A stretch of DNA of 64,000 bases from Alphaproteobacteria bacterium (lineage in GTDB: Bacteria > Pseudomonadota > Alphaproteobacteria > Micavibrionales > Micavibrionaceae): contig JAUHWR010000001.1 of assembly GCA_030427385.1 (NCBI GenBank), forward strand, positions 124,001 through 188,000, written 5' to 3'. Positions 51,877-61,424 of the stretch are shown piece after piece. A program made the position numbers and the translations under genes. Within the stretch, counting starts at the first letter, position 1. Each line of letters begins with the position of its first letter. A model generated the notes under the pieces. It was not told the DNA's origin and did not search any database. It was given only the letters and a program-made list of their open reading frames with translations.

Positions 51877-52284
51877 TTATTCATTATGACCACCCTCTAA
51901 CCACAATATAACCTTGCCGATTTTCTCATTAATATCCGTTTGGTTGACCGGTTTGGTAATATAGGATGTCACGCCGCTATTTATGGCAAACAGAATTTTC
52001 TCAGATTGGGCTTCCGCGGAAATCATAATATAGGCGGTTTTTGTCTTTTCGATTTTTTTGCATTTTTGTACAAATTCTAAACCATTAATATCGGGCATAT
52101 CCCAATCCGTGATAATAATATCAAAATCGTTCGTCTGCATCTCAATAAGTGCATCATTAGGGTTAGAATGCATGGTAATGCTTTCTTCTTTAAAACCATA
52201 GCTTATGAGTTGCAACGAGAGGAGCTTTCTCGATAGCATATGGTCATCAACGATTAGAATTTTTAAACTGTCTAAGTTTTTCAA
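51877..52284 (-). CDS. CheY-like single-domain response regulator (paralogue)
   Basis: 135-residue stand-alone receiver, convergent with the kinase gene and only 5 nt from its stop. It has D13/D14 (ILIVDDHMLSR), phosphoacceptor D60 (IIITDWDMP), Ser switch (IMISAEA) and Lys in SYITKPV. It is clearly a paralogue of the receiver at 48041, probably from a duplication within this module. There is no output domain. Its own promoter must lie upstream, in 52285-52460. Confidence 0.92.
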   Translation of the reverse strand: MKNLDSLKILIVDDHMLSRKLLSLQLISYGFKEESITMHSNPNDALIEMQTNDFDIIITDWDMPDINGLEFVQKCKKIEKTKTAYIMISAEAQSEKILFAINSGVTSYITKPVNQTDINEKIGKVILWLEGGHNE

Positions 52285-52460
52285 GGTATTATCTGTAAAT
52301 TATGTTCTATTTAAAAATAACATTTATTTTAGGAAAATAGAATGTCTTAAATACAACTCTTAAACGGTCTGCACGTAGGTAAGTGAAGATAAAAATACAC
52401 TCCTATATTGACCCTTAAAGAGCTATTCTCTTTATAGTAAGAAAGGAGAAGGCATTTACA

Positions 52461-53723
52461 TTATAAAACAGGCTCTTGGGTGTTATTTTGATTATCCTGA
52501 TTAGGCCATGGGGCAGGGGGATCATCATGCGTCAGAACATGTTTCGAACTCACATGAATATCCCTTCCATCTCCGGTTGGTATGACAATGACATGACCAT
52601 CGGTGAATTTTTTGACGGGGAGTCCTCCGTTTGGAATAGGTAAGAAGACATCTCTGCCCGGCAGCCCACCTAAAACCCCTGTCCTACAGAGGGTTTCACC
52701 ACTGCCGCAAACATAAGCAAATAATGTTGGCTCAATCTCACCAGTGGGGGTTGTAAAGTTGGCTATGGCAGCACACGCCGTATGCTCGACGTAGTCGTTC
52801 GGTTCCGTTCTGTAATCACCGGCATGAACCATATTAATCATTGTGGGGGCGTGTTTTCCCATTAGCTTCAGCATCACACTTTGTGAAACTATGCCCATCA
52901 TCAGGCTTATAGTTTCACACTGGAATACATGCTCAAAGGGATGAGCATCAGCGGAAAATGGTTTGAAACGTTCCACGTCTTTATATTTCTTGTTTACTTC
53001 TTCCAAGGCAGGTTCCGAATCTTCAAAAACCTCTGCCCATGCCTCCATGGATTCGCCTATTTTATTTACTTGTTCATTACTTATTCCCGCCTCTATCAGC
53101 AGGATGGCAAATTTTAAATCGTTCGCGAGATCATCCAAATCTTGGGTTTTGTGGGAGCCATTTAAAAATTCGCCATAAGGTTTATTTTCGGGATTGTTTG
53201 TAATCGCTTTATAGCCGAAAGGTAGTCGGTACATCGTAAATGGCGATTGAGTAAGGGGCGATGTGTCAGGAATGCCGTATCTGGATAGCTCTTCTTGAGT
53301 GGCTTGAATAATTATTTTTGTGGCTTGTTTGATATCATCCGGATCGGGTGTTGAGGTTGCATTTTTTATCCGGTTAAAAAGATTTCCTTTTGAATCGGAA
53401 TTAGCTTGTTCTTGGACTTTTGCGATCACTTTAGTCTGTATATTAAACAGCATTTTTGCAATATCCGATCCCTCTTTATCAGGAAGGGGAATACGGATAG
53501 CTTCGCCTTTTTGATTGGGATTGCCATAATTGCGATCATCGGGAAAATACTCGCAAACAATCCCATCTGCGCCGTTTTGATATGCTTCTTCAAGCGCATA
53601 TTTAAAATTGGTTATACCAAGTGTGAATTCTCCTGACTCCAGAAAAAAGCGTGTGTCTTTTCTGTTTAAAATTGATGCAGGCTCCTGACTTCCTTCACTA
53701 AATGCAGTATTAATGTTCGACAT
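52461..53723 (-). CDS. Hypothetical protein (420 aa)
   Basis: Unrecognised soluble protein with no signal peptide. Helical N-terminal region (TLGITNFKYALEEAYQNGAD; DIAKMLFNIQTKVIAKVQEQ), a middle helix pair (DLANDLKFAILLIEAGISNEQ), and a mixed C-terminal part with several Cys and His (HVFQCETISLM; YVEHTACAAIANF; LFAYVCGSGETLCRTG) before a Gly/Pro-rich GVLGGLPGRDVFLPIPNGG. Not related in any obvious way to the signalling module next to it. A 214-bp spacer precedes lysA. Confidence 0.6.
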   Translation of the reverse strand: MSNINTAFSEGSQEPASILNRKDTRFFLESGEFTLGITNFKYALEEAYQNGADGIVCEYFPDDRNYGNPNQKGEAIRIPLPDKEGSDIAKMLFNIQTKVIAKVQEQANSDSKGNLFNRIKNATSTPDPDDIKQATKIIIQATQEELSRYGIPDTSPLTQSPFTMYRLPFGYKAITNNPENKPYGEFLNGSHKTQDLDDLANDLKFAILLIEAGISNEQVNKIGESMEAWAEVFEDSEPALEEVNKKYKDVERFKPFSADAHPFEHVFQCETISLMMGIVSQSVMLKLMGKHAPTMINMVHAGDYRTEPNDYVEHTACAAIANFTTPTGEIEPTLFAYVCGSGETLCRTGVLGGLPGRDVFLPIPNGGLPVKKFTDGHVIVIPTGDGRDIHVSSKHVLTHDDPPAPWPNQDNQNNTQEPVL

Positions 53724-53937
53724 AATAATCCCTCTTTAAATATTCAGTCTGTGTAGCATCATCATACCAGATACAATGTTATATGCAGAACAGCATGCCA
53801 TATTCTAAAAAAAAATGAAAATATTATCCATATTTCATGATGATATAATGATGCGAGCTTTGTTTATGGGCAATATTTGATGTTATATGAGCATTTTGTC
53901 ATGGAATGACCTTGCGGGTTCGGATGATGAGTAAGGG

Positions 53938-55203
53938 TTATGCGGGGATAGCCTCTCCTTGGATTAAATCCTCAAGTGTCTGTCGTTTTCTAATGACACT
54001 GGCGTGATTACCATCAATTAAAATTTCACTTGGCAGGGGGCGGCTGTTATAGGTTGAGGCCATCGAAAAACCATAGGCACCGGCAGATTTAATGGCGACC
54101 AAATCATCCTTAGCCATTTTTGTCAGGGTTCGCCCTTTTGTGAAGATATCGCCGCTTTCACAAATCGGACCAACAATATCATAGGTGTCTGTGTCTATTG
54201 TATTTGCTGTTACTGGCTGTATGTCATGATAGGCATCATACAGCGTCGGGCGGATAAGATCATTCATACCCGCATCCAACACCAAAAAATTCCGCGATGG
54301 GGTTTGTTTGACGTATTCCACTTTTGTGAGCAAAACGCCTGCATTCCCGACCAGATAACGGCCCGGTTCCATCTGGATTTCGGTTTCCAGCGGAACAATA
54401 ATATCGCGTACCCATTCCGCATAAGCGCGCAAATCGAGCAGTTTTTCATCATTATAAATAATCGGAAACCCGCCGCCGATATCAAGACAGGTAACCATAT
54501 GACCCGCCGCTCGCAGGATTTTGACAAGCTCGGTCAGTTTCTCAAAAGCAGGACGAAAGGATTCTATGGTGGAGACCTGAGAGCCAATATGAACGGATAG
54601 CCCAATCGGGTTGACGTGAGTTAATTCAGAGGCCTTTTGATATAGTTTAATAATATCTTCCGCGCTATTGCCGAATTTATCTTCTTTACGTCCCGTGGAG
54701 ATTTTATCATGTCCTCCGCCCGCAATATTCGGATTAAGACGAAAAACAATTTGCGTTGTTTTTCCCATTTCTTTTGAAATGTCATTGATATGATCTACTT
54801 CGTCTGCGGCCTCGATATTAAATTGGCGGATGCCTGCAGTGATGCAGGCTATAATTTCTGCGCGCCCTTTACCGAAACTGGTTGAAATGATTTTGGCAGG
54901 ATCAAAGCCGGCTTTAAGTCCGCGGAACAGCTCGCCTTCGGAGACAATTTCAAGGCCGCATCCCATGTTCTTTAGAACGTTCAGAATAGAGATATTGGAA
55001 TTTGCTTTGCAGGCATAACAAATCATCGGCTGGCGATTGTCAGGTAAAACATCGCGCATTACAGATGACAGCGCCTGATATTGATCGCGGATAATGGCGG
55101 CGCTATAGATATAGGTCGGCGTTCCATGTTCTTTTGCGATATCACTAAATGCGATCTGATCCACGTGCAATGTATTGTTCTTAATATGAAATCCGCTCAT
55201 CAT
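53938..55203 (-). CDS. lysA: Diaminopimelate decarboxylase
   Basis: 421-residue PLP enzyme that decarboxylates meso-DAP to lysine. It has the Schiff-base Lys K66 in ICYACKANSN, GCGLEIVSEGELFRG, the Gly-rich PLP phosphate loop DIGGGFPI, EPGRYLVGNAGVLLT, and the active-site Cys/Glu in GPICESGDIF near the C-terminus, plus AGAYGFSMASTYN. Full length. Two adjacent ATG codons (55203, 55200) share one ribosome binding site. It is divergent from dapB with about 95 nt between. Confidence 0.96.
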   Translation of the reverse strand: MMSGFHIKNNTLHVDQIAFSDIAKEHGTPTYIYSAAIIRDQYQALSSVMRDVLPDNRQPMICYACKANSNISILNVLKNMGCGLEIVSEGELFRGLKAGFDPAKIISTSFGKGRAEIIACITAGIRQFNIEAADEVDHINDISKEMGKTTQIVFRLNPNIAGGGHDKISTGRKEDKFGNSAEDIIKLYQKASELTHVNPIGLSVHIGSQVSTIESFRPAFEKLTELVKILRAAGHMVTCLDIGGGFPIIYNDEKLLDLRAYAEWVRDIIVPLETEIQMEPGRYLVGNAGVLLTKVEYVKQTPSRNFLVLDAGMNDLIRPTLYDAYHDIQPVTANTIDTDTYDIVGPICESGDIFTKGRTLTKMAKDDLVAIKSAGAYGFSMASTYNSRPLPSEILIDGNHASVIRKRQTLEDLIQGEAIPA

Positions 55204-55298
55204 GTTTCCCTTTAAAAAAACCAGTTTGCATATTTTTAGCCCTTAGATATAGTATTTTCCTACATTTAAGTCATAAAATAGCCCAGAAAGGCAATGCC

Positions 55299-56036
55299 AT
55301 GACACATATAATAATCCTGGGATATGGTAAAATGGGGCAGGCAATTGAAAGCGCTTGTCTTTCGCGCGCGCTGGATAAGTACCAAATCATAAAGAGTTTA
55401 GACGAATTACAGACATGTGAATTTGAGAAAAATAGCGTTGTAATCGAATTCACCCGCGCGCCGCAATGTATGGAAAATTATAAGTTTTTGATGCAGAAAA
55501 ACGTCCCTGTAGTCACTGGTACAACGGGGTGGGATGATCATGAAGATGAGATAAAGTCATTAGTGCAACAGCATAAGGGGCGCTTTTTATATGCTGCGAA
55601 TTTTTCAATCGGGGTGCATTTATTTTGGGCAACTCTAGAAAAAGCAGCGCAGTTATTTAACGCGCAAGATAAGTATGATGTCTATGGACATGAAGTGCAT
55701 CATCCAATGAAAGCGGATTCTCCGTCTGGGACGGCGGTAAAAACGGCGCAAATTTTACTGGATAATATCACGCGCAAAAAAAAGCAGGTTAGCGGTGATG
55801 TGAGCGGCCCCGTGCCAAAAGAAGATTTGCATTTTTCTGCCTCTCGCGGGGGGTATCAGTTTGGCGAACATAGCGTGATGTTTGACGGGCCTGATGATAT
55901 GATCACCCTGACGCATCATGCAAAAAATAGAGACGGATTTGCAAATGGTGCGATAGATTGTGCATTATGGTTGGAACGAAAAAATCACGATGGCTATTAT
56001 ACGATTAACAATTATTTGAAAGAAGTACTGACATGA
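55299..56036 (+). CDS. dapB: 4-hydroxy-tetrahydrodipicolinate reductase
   Basis: 245-residue NAD(P)H enzyme, next step after DapA. Dinucleotide-binding IILGYGKMGQAI at the N-terminus, TGTTGWDDHEDE, and the substrate-binding EVHHPMKADSPSGTAV (conserved as H-H-x-x-K-x-D-x-P-S-G-T-A). It is slightly shorter than typical DapB (about 260-270) owing to a compact N-terminal domain. It overlaps dapA by 4 nt, so the two enzymes are made together. Confidence 0.94.
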   Translation: MTHIIILGYGKMGQAIESACLSRALDKYQIIKSLDELQTCEFEKNSVVIEFTRAPQCMENYKFLMQKNVPVVTGTTGWDDHEDEIKSLVQQHKGRFLYAANFSIGVHLFWATLEKAAQLFNAQDKYDVYGHEVHHPMKADSPSGTAVKTAQILLDNITRKKKQVSGDVSGPVPKEDLHFSASRGGYQFGEHSVMFDGPDDMITLTHHAKNRDGFANGAIDCALWLERKNHDGYYTINNYLKEVLT

Positions 56037-56923
56037 TTTGGAGCGGCGTATTTACAGCATTGGTAACCCCCTTTACTAAAGATGGTAACGGCGTTGATTA
56101 TCAATGCTTGGAAAAGTTGATCCAAAAACAGATTGACGGCGGCACCAGCGGTATCGTGATTATGGGCACAACCGGAGAGGCACCAACCTGCACATTTGAA
56201 GAAGAGGGGGAAATTTTGGAAATCGCCCTTAAAATGGCAAAGGGACGGGTTAAAATTGTTTCCGGTATGAATGGTAATGTCACAAAGGATACCGTTGCCA
56301 ATATGCATTCAATCAGTGACCGCGACATTGACGGGATTATGATTACTTGCCCGTTTTATAACAAGCCCTCACAAAACGGTATTATTGCCCATTATTCTGC
56401 TCTGGCAAGTGAGACTGACTTGCCGGTCATGATTTATAATGTGCCGGGACGATCCGGAATGAATATTTCGGTTTCCACCATGGCAAAATTACATGAAATG
56501 CACCCCCATATTTGCGGGCTAAAAGAAGCATCGGGCAGTTATGATCAAATCGCCGAGGCGGTGCGCGTTTTATCCGGCAGCCCGTTTCAGGTGATGGCGG
56601 GCGATGATTCCATGGTTCTGCCGACGATGGCGCTTGGGGGTACTGGCGTTGTCTCTGTTTTGTCTAACCTGTATCCCGAAATTGTCGCATCGATTGTGGA
56701 TGCCTTAAAAAATAATGATCTGGCAACGGCATCAAAAATCTATCTGCAATATATGCCGTTAATGAAAGGGATTTTTATTGGCGGGAATCCTGCGGGTATC
56801 AAAGGGTTGATGTCAGAGCAAGGGTTATTAAATAATACGTTCCGATTGCCAATCGTACCGCAAACGCCGGAAGAAAAAGCGCAGCTTTTACAAATTCATA
56901 GTGACGTTATATCCAAACGATAA
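56033..56923 (+). CDS. dapA: 4-hydroxy-tetrahydrodipicolinate synthase
   Basis: 296-residue class I aldolase-type lyase that condenses pyruvate and aspartate semialdehyde. The N-terminus is GVFTALVTPFTKDG; IVIMGTTGEAPT, the tyrosine in MIYNVPGRSG and Schiff-base Lys in CGLKEASGSYDQ are present, followed by VMAGDDSMVLPTMALGG. Full length. The ATG overlaps the dapB stop. Confidence 0.96.
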   Translation: MIWSGVFTALVTPFTKDGNGVDYQCLEKLIQKQIDGGTSGIVIMGTTGEAPTCTFEEEGEILEIALKMAKGRVKIVSGMNGNVTKDTVANMHSISDRDIDGIMITCPFYNKPSQNGIIAHYSALASETDLPVMIYNVPGRSGMNISVSTMAKLHEMHPHICGLKEASGSYDQIAEAVRVLSGSPFQVMAGDDSMVLPTMALGGTGVVSVLSNLYPEIVASIVDALKNNDLATASKIYLQYMPLMKGIFIGGNPAGIKGLMSEQGLLNNTFRLPIVPQTPEEKAQLLQIHSDVISKR

Positions 56924-56931
56924 ATGCGTGT

Positions 56932-58068
56932 TTAACGTAAATAAATTCGTGGAACGCGCGCGGGAATATTTGTGATGACCTCGTAATTATTAGTGCCCCA
57001 CCATTCTTCTCCAATTTCTTTATCTGTAATTGTCTCCTTACCTTGCTTGCCGATGAGGACAATCTCATCGCCAATTTTAGCGTCTATATGGGGTGGGATG
57101 GAAATCATACATTGATCCATACAAACCGTGCCCATAACGGATACGCGTTCTCCATGAAGTAGAACTTTATTTACGCCGCGTGGCACCCGGTGCCAACCAT
57201 CTGCATGTCCAACGGGCACAATCCCAATGTGCTCGCCTTCGTACGTTTTGTAGTGTGCGCCGTAACTAATCGGGTGATCTTTTGGAAAGGTCTTGATAGA
57301 TACAAGTTTGGCTTTCCACTGCAAAATTGGTTTAATAGCGGAGGGCATATCGCACGGCCCTTCGTGCGGCTCACCGTAGGTGATTTTACCGGAACGCACC
57401 ATATCAAAACGACTTTCTGCCAATCGTAATAAGCCAGGGGAGTTGGCCATGTGAACCAAAGGTGGGCGGATTTTATGATCTTCTAATTCTTTAATACAAG
57501 CTTCAAAAATTTCAAGTTGGTCTTTTGTGGTGGTCAGATCATCGTCATCGGCGGAATGAAAATGGCTATAGACGCCTTCAAAGATAATGTGATCGTGATC
57601 GTTTAGATAGCGTGCAAAACGTAAAGATTGCTCTGGAAAAACGCCGATCCGCCCCATACCACTGTCAATTTTGAGGTGGGCATGTGCCTTAATGCCAAGC
57701 GTTTTTGTAATATGATCAATAAGGGTTAGATGCTCTTCAAGCCAGACGGGGAAGTGAAGCCCCGCTTTAATAATGGTTTCAATCTCATCAGGCGCATAGG
57801 CGGCGACGAGAAGAATATCGGTTTTTATGCCGTTTTCACGCAGCAATAAAGCCTCCCCAATGGTTGCTGTCCCCAGCATATGCACACCGCATTCTTCTGC
57901 GGTGCGGGCGCATTCAACCATGCCGTGACCATAGGCATTGGCTTTAACAATCACCAACATCTTAGTACCTGCAAGATCGCTAAGCGCATTTATATTAACG
58001 CGCAATTGTGCCAAATCGATTTCAGCCCAAGTATTACGGCCATAAATATCATAGGGAGATTCGCTCAT
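56932..58068 (-). CDS. alr: Alanine racemase
   Basis: 378-residue PLP enzyme that makes D-alanine for peptidoglycan. PLP Lys K42 in VIVKANAYGHG, catalytic Tyr in HPISYGAHYKT, KIDSGMGRIGV and VRSGKITYG for the barrel, and the C-terminal domain with VMGTVCMDQCMI. The position of the usual GYADG is GHADG. It ends 8 nt from convergent dapA and belongs to the same cell-wall precursor cluster. Confidence 0.93.
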   Translation of the reverse strand: MSESPYDIYGRNTWAEIDLAQLRVNINALSDLAGTKMLVIVKANAYGHGMVECARTAEECGVHMLGTATIGEALLLRENGIKTDILLVAAYAPDEIETIIKAGLHFPVWLEEHLTLIDHITKTLGIKAHAHLKIDSGMGRIGVFPEQSLRFARYLNDHDHIIFEGVYSHFHSADDDDLTTTKDQLEIFEACIKELEDHKIRPPLVHMANSPGLLRLAESRFDMVRSGKITYGEPHEGPCDMPSAIKPILQWKAKLVSIKTFPKDHPISYGAHYKTYEGEHIGIVPVGHADGWHRVPRGVNKVLLHGERVSVMGTVCMDQCMISIPPHIDAKIGDEIVLIGKQGKETITDKEIGEEWWGTNNYEVITNIPARVPRIYLR

Positions 58069-58108
58069 GTTATTTTATAATCCTTAATTTTACGGCATGA
58101 CAAGATTT

Positions 58109-59269
58109 TCATGAATGTTTTGTTTTCACAGTTTCATAAGCCCATTTTAACCAAGGCAATAATAATTTTATATCGCTTGCCTCAATGGTGGCGCCGCACC
58201 AAATACGGAAACCAGCGGGAGCGGTAAGGTAATTTTTAATATCATATCCGGCATGTTCATCCTCTAACAGCGTGCACATTTTTTGAATTAAAACAGGCTG
58301 TTCTTCCGGGGATTGTGCGATAAACCATGGATCGGTTATTTTTAAACAGATAGAGGTCTGTGATTGTGTTCGGGGATCTTTGGTTAAATAATCAATCCAG
58401 TTTTGCTGTGTTAACCAATCGCGGATGATATTTGAATTATTAATGGAGCGCTCGATCGTGGCTGTTACACCGCCGATATCTTTAACCCAGTTTAATGCAT
58501 CTAGGCAATCTTCCACCGCCATCATGGACGGGGTATTGATGGTAAGCCCTTCAAAGATGCCTTCATTTAACTGACCATCTTGGGTCAATCTAAAAATTTT
58601 GGGCAGGGCGCGTTTAGGCTTAAATGTTTCAAGTCGTTTTACTGCATTGGGGCTTAGGACTAACATGCCGTGCGCTGCTTCACCGCCGAGCGTTTTCTGC
58701 CATGACCATGTGGTCACATCCAGTTTATCCCATGGCAAATCATAGGAAAAAACCGCTGACGTTGCATCACAAAAGGTTAAACCTTTTCGCTCATCGCTGA
58801 TCCAATCTCCATCGGGGATGCAAATGCCGGAGGTCGTACCGTTCCAGACAAAGACCACATCGTGATCTTTATTTATTCTGGATAAATCTGGTAATTCCCC
58901 ATAAGGCGCAGGATAGACATTTGGTGTTAATTCCAGATGTGTTTCAATATCCGTTTGCCATTCTTTGGAAAAATTCTCCCATACCATGATATCAATGGGG
59001 CGATCCCCCAGCATTGACCAGAAGGCGGTTTCAATTGCGCCGGTATCCGATGCGGGAATAATACCGATTTTATAATCATCGGGAATGCCGAGTAGGGCGC
59101 GATGTAGGTCAATTACATTTTTTAGCTTTTCTTTTCCTTGTGCGCTGCGGTGGGATCGCCCCAGCAGCGCGCCGTGAAGATTATCAAATGACCAACCGGG
59201 ACGTTTGGAGCAAGGGCCGGAGGAAAAGCGGGGATTGGCAGGTTTTAATTCAGGTTTATGCATATCCAT
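58109..59269 (-). CDS. serC: Phosphoserine aminotransferase
   Basis: 386-residue class V PLP aminotransferase, alphaproteobacterial type. N-terminal NPRFSSGPCSKRPGW, DTGAIETAFWSML, VWNGTTSGI, and the PLP Lys in SWQKTLGGEAAHGM. Main known role: 3-phosphohydroxypyruvate to phosphoserine. SerC-type enzymes have been reported to use N-succinyl-DAP intermediates as a side activity, so its position between alr and dapD could supply the DapC step; that is inference. Upstream on the same strand toward alr with 40-nt spacing. Confidence 0.9.
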   Translation of the reverse strand: MDMHKPELKPANPRFSSGPCSKRPGWSFDNLHGALLGRSHRSAQGKEKLKNVIDLHRALLGIPDDYKIGIIPASDTGAIETAFWSMLGDRPIDIMVWENFSKEWQTDIETHLELTPNVYPAPYGELPDLSRINKDHDVVFVWNGTTSGICIPDGDWISDERKGLTFCDATSAVFSYDLPWDKLDVTTWSWQKTLGGEAAHGMLVLSPNAVKRLETFKPKRALPKIFRLTQDGQLNEGIFEGLTINTPSMMAVEDCLDALNWVKDIGGVTATIERSINNSNIIRDWLTQQNWIDYLTKDPRTQSQTSICLKITDPWFIAQSPEEQPVLIQKMCTLLEDEHAGYDIKNYLTAPAGFRIWCGATIEASDIKLLLPWLKWAYETVKTKHS

Positions 59270-59376
59270 TTATAAAACCTTTTTGGTTTAAATCCATACG
59301 GAAAAGAGTCTGGTCAGGTTTTTTTTAATGGTGTAACCTTGGGGCACTCAGCAATATAAAAAATACGGAATATGAT

Positions 59377-60243
59377 ATGACAAACCTTGCCGTGACGACA
59401 AAAGACACCAATCTTGAGGGCGTAATTGAAGCCGCATGGGATAATCGCGATGCGTTAAATGAGCAAACCAAAGGCGCGGAGAGAGAGGCCGTAGAAGAGG
59501 CGCTGAATTTATTGGATTCAGGACAATACAGAATAGCAGAAAAAATTGAGGGATCATGGAGAGTCAATCAATGGCTAAAGAAAGCGGTGCTGTTATCATT
59601 TCGCTTAAATGGGATGAAGGAAATTTCCGGCGGCGTTGGCGGCGGGAATTGGTATGATAAAGTTGATAGTAAGTTTTTAAACTGGTCACAGCAGGATCAC
59701 AGCGCGGCAGGGTTCCGATCTGTTCCCGGAGCGATTGTGCGCCGTTCGGCTTATGTTGCCAAAGGCGTGGTGTTAATGCCAAGCTTTGTAAATTTAGGCG
59801 CCTATATTGATGAAGGCACGATGATTGATACATGGTCAACGGTCGGATCTTGTGCGCAAATCGGTAAGGATTGTCACATTTCCGGCGGCGTTGGGATTGG
59901 CGGCGTGCTTGAGCCATTACAGGCGGGGCCTGTTATTATCGAAGATAATGTATTTCTTGGCGCCAGGTCCGAAGTGGCGGAAGGCGTGATTGTCGAAGAA
60001 GGATCTGTCATTTCCATGGGCGTGTTTCTTGGGGCATCAACTAAAATTATTGATCGTGAAAGCGGGGATATTTATATGGGGCGCGTGCCATCTTATTCGG
60101 TTGTCATACCGGGGACATTGCCATCAGATAAAACAATGGCAAATGGTATGCCCGCGCCGTCTTTGGCCTGTGCGGTCATTGTAAAGCGCGTTGATGAAAA
60201 AACCCGCAGCAAAACCAGTATTAATGAGTTGCTCCGTGGCTGA
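59377..60243 (+). CDS. dapD: 2,3,4,5-tetrahydropyridine-2,6-dicarboxylate N-succinyltransferase
   Basis: 288-residue left-handed beta-helix acyltransferase of the succinylase DAP branch. N-terminal helical domain with [12 protein letters not shown], then [56 protein letters not shown] and [17 protein letters not shown]-type hexapeptide turns. Full length. The 3' end overlaps dapE by about 20 nt. Confidence 0.96.
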   Translation: MTNLAVTTKDTNLEGVIEAAWDNRDALNEQTKGAEREAVEEALNLLDSGQYRIAEKIEGSWRVNQWLKKAVLLSFRLNGMKEISGGVGGGNWYDKVDSKFLNWSQQDHSAAGFRSVPGAIVRRSAYVAKGVVLMPSFVNLGAYIDEGTMIDTWSTVGSCAQIGKDCHISGGVGIGGVLEPLQAGPVIIEDNVFLGARSEVAEGVIVEEGSVISMGVFLGASTKIIDRESGDIYMGRVPSYSVVIPGTLPSDKTMANGMPAPSLACAVIVKRVDEKTRSKTSINELLRG

Positions 60244-61381
60244 TCTATCGGTCATAGACATTTTAAAAAAACTCATATCTTGCGAATCCGTCACGCCGAT
60301 GGATGATGGCGCGCAAGTTTATTTAAAGGAGATTTTATCTTCTCTTGGCTTTGAATGTTATGTCTTGCCATTTGGGGATGTGCCTAATTTATTTGCACGC
60401 ATCGGCACAGGCGCGCCGCATCTATGTTATGCGGGACATACAGATGTTGTGCCCGCCGGTGATCCGGCGCAATGGGATAGCCCGCCATTTGAGCCATCTA
60501 TTCGAGGGAATGAAATTTACGGGCGTGGAGCGTCCGACATGAAAGGGTCCGTGGCGGCATTTATCAGTGCGGCGGATCGTTTTATTAAGCATAGTAAATC
60601 CTTTCAAGGCTCCTTAAGTTTATTGATCACAGGTGATGAGGAAGAAGCCGCCATAGACGGGACGGTTAAAGTTTTGGAATGGATGAAAGCAAATGGACAT
60701 ATTCCCAATGTGGCGTTAGTCGGCGAGCCGACCAATCCCGAAGCGCTGGGGCAGGAAATTAAGATTGGACGTCGTGGTTCATTAACCGGAACTTTAAAAG
60801 TACGCGGCACACAAGGTCACGTTGCGTATCAGGATTTGGCAGATAACCCCCTGCCACGGCTGATATCATTGTTGAAAATATTGACAGATTATAAGTTTGA
60901 TACGGGCACGGAATTTTTCGCGCCGACGAATTTGGAAGTGACAACCATTGACGTCGGAAATGTGGCGAGTAACGTTATCCCGCAAAGCGGTCACGCAAAG
61001 TTCAATATTCGTTTTAATGACTTATGGAGCGCGGCAACCTTAGAAGCAAAGCTGCGCGAAATTTTACAGGCTGCCGCTTGTGATTATGACTTAAGTTGTT
61101 ATTCCAATGCCGAATGTTTCCTAACGAAGCCAGGGGAGTGGACGCGCATCGCTCAGGATGCGGTTGAGCAGGTGACGAAAAGAAGACCGGCTCTAACTAC
61201 AAGCGGCGGTACGTCAGATGCGCGCTTTATCACTCAATATGCGCCGGTAGTGGAGTGCGGGGCGGTAAATGCCTCAATCCATCAAATTAATGAGCATGCA
61301 AATATTGATGATCTTGAGACTCTTGTTGAAATATATGAGGTCCTTTTGGGGGAATATTTTAATAATTCTATCGCGCTTTGA
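60224..61381 (+). CDS. dapE: Succinyl-diaminopimelate desuccinylase
   Basis: 385-residue M20-family metallohydrolase. Metal-binding HTDVVPAGD, the bridging Asp in [14 protein letters not shown], catalytic Glu pair in [24 protein letters not shown], and the C-terminal [10 protein letters not shown] and [11 protein letters not shown] (metal His). The start ATG 60224 ([14 protein letters not shown]) lies within dapD; GTG 60236 is an alternative. The TTG/ATG at 60191-60194 is deep inside dapD and less likely. Confidence 0.93.
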   Translation: MSCSVADLSVIDILKKLISCESVTPMDDGAQVYLKEILSSLGFECYVLPFGDVPNLFARIGTGAPHLCYAGHTDVVPAGDPAQWDSPPFEPSIRGNEIYGRGASDMKGSVAAFISAADRFIKHSKSFQGSLSLLITGDEEEAAIDGTVKVLEWMKANGHIPNVALVGEPTNPEALGQEIKIGRRGSLTGTLKVRGTQGHVAYQDLADNPLPRLISLLKILTDYKFDTGTEFFAPTNLEVTTIDVGNVASNVIPQSGHAKFNIRFNDLWSAATLEAKLREILQAAACDYDLSCYSNAECFLTKPGEWTRIAQDAVEQVTKRRPALTTSGGTSDARFITQYAPVVECGAVNASIHQINEHANIDDLETLVEIYEVLLGEYFNNSIAL

Positions 61382-61424
61382 TGCCGTTTATGGCATAAGT
61401 CGCTAACTTACAGATACGGACATT

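Noticed and set aside
48041-52284. Chemotaxis operon
   Set aside because: CheY, CheX and CheA-like parts are present, but no MCP, CheW, CheR, CheB or flagellar gene; called a FIST-linked signalling module instead.
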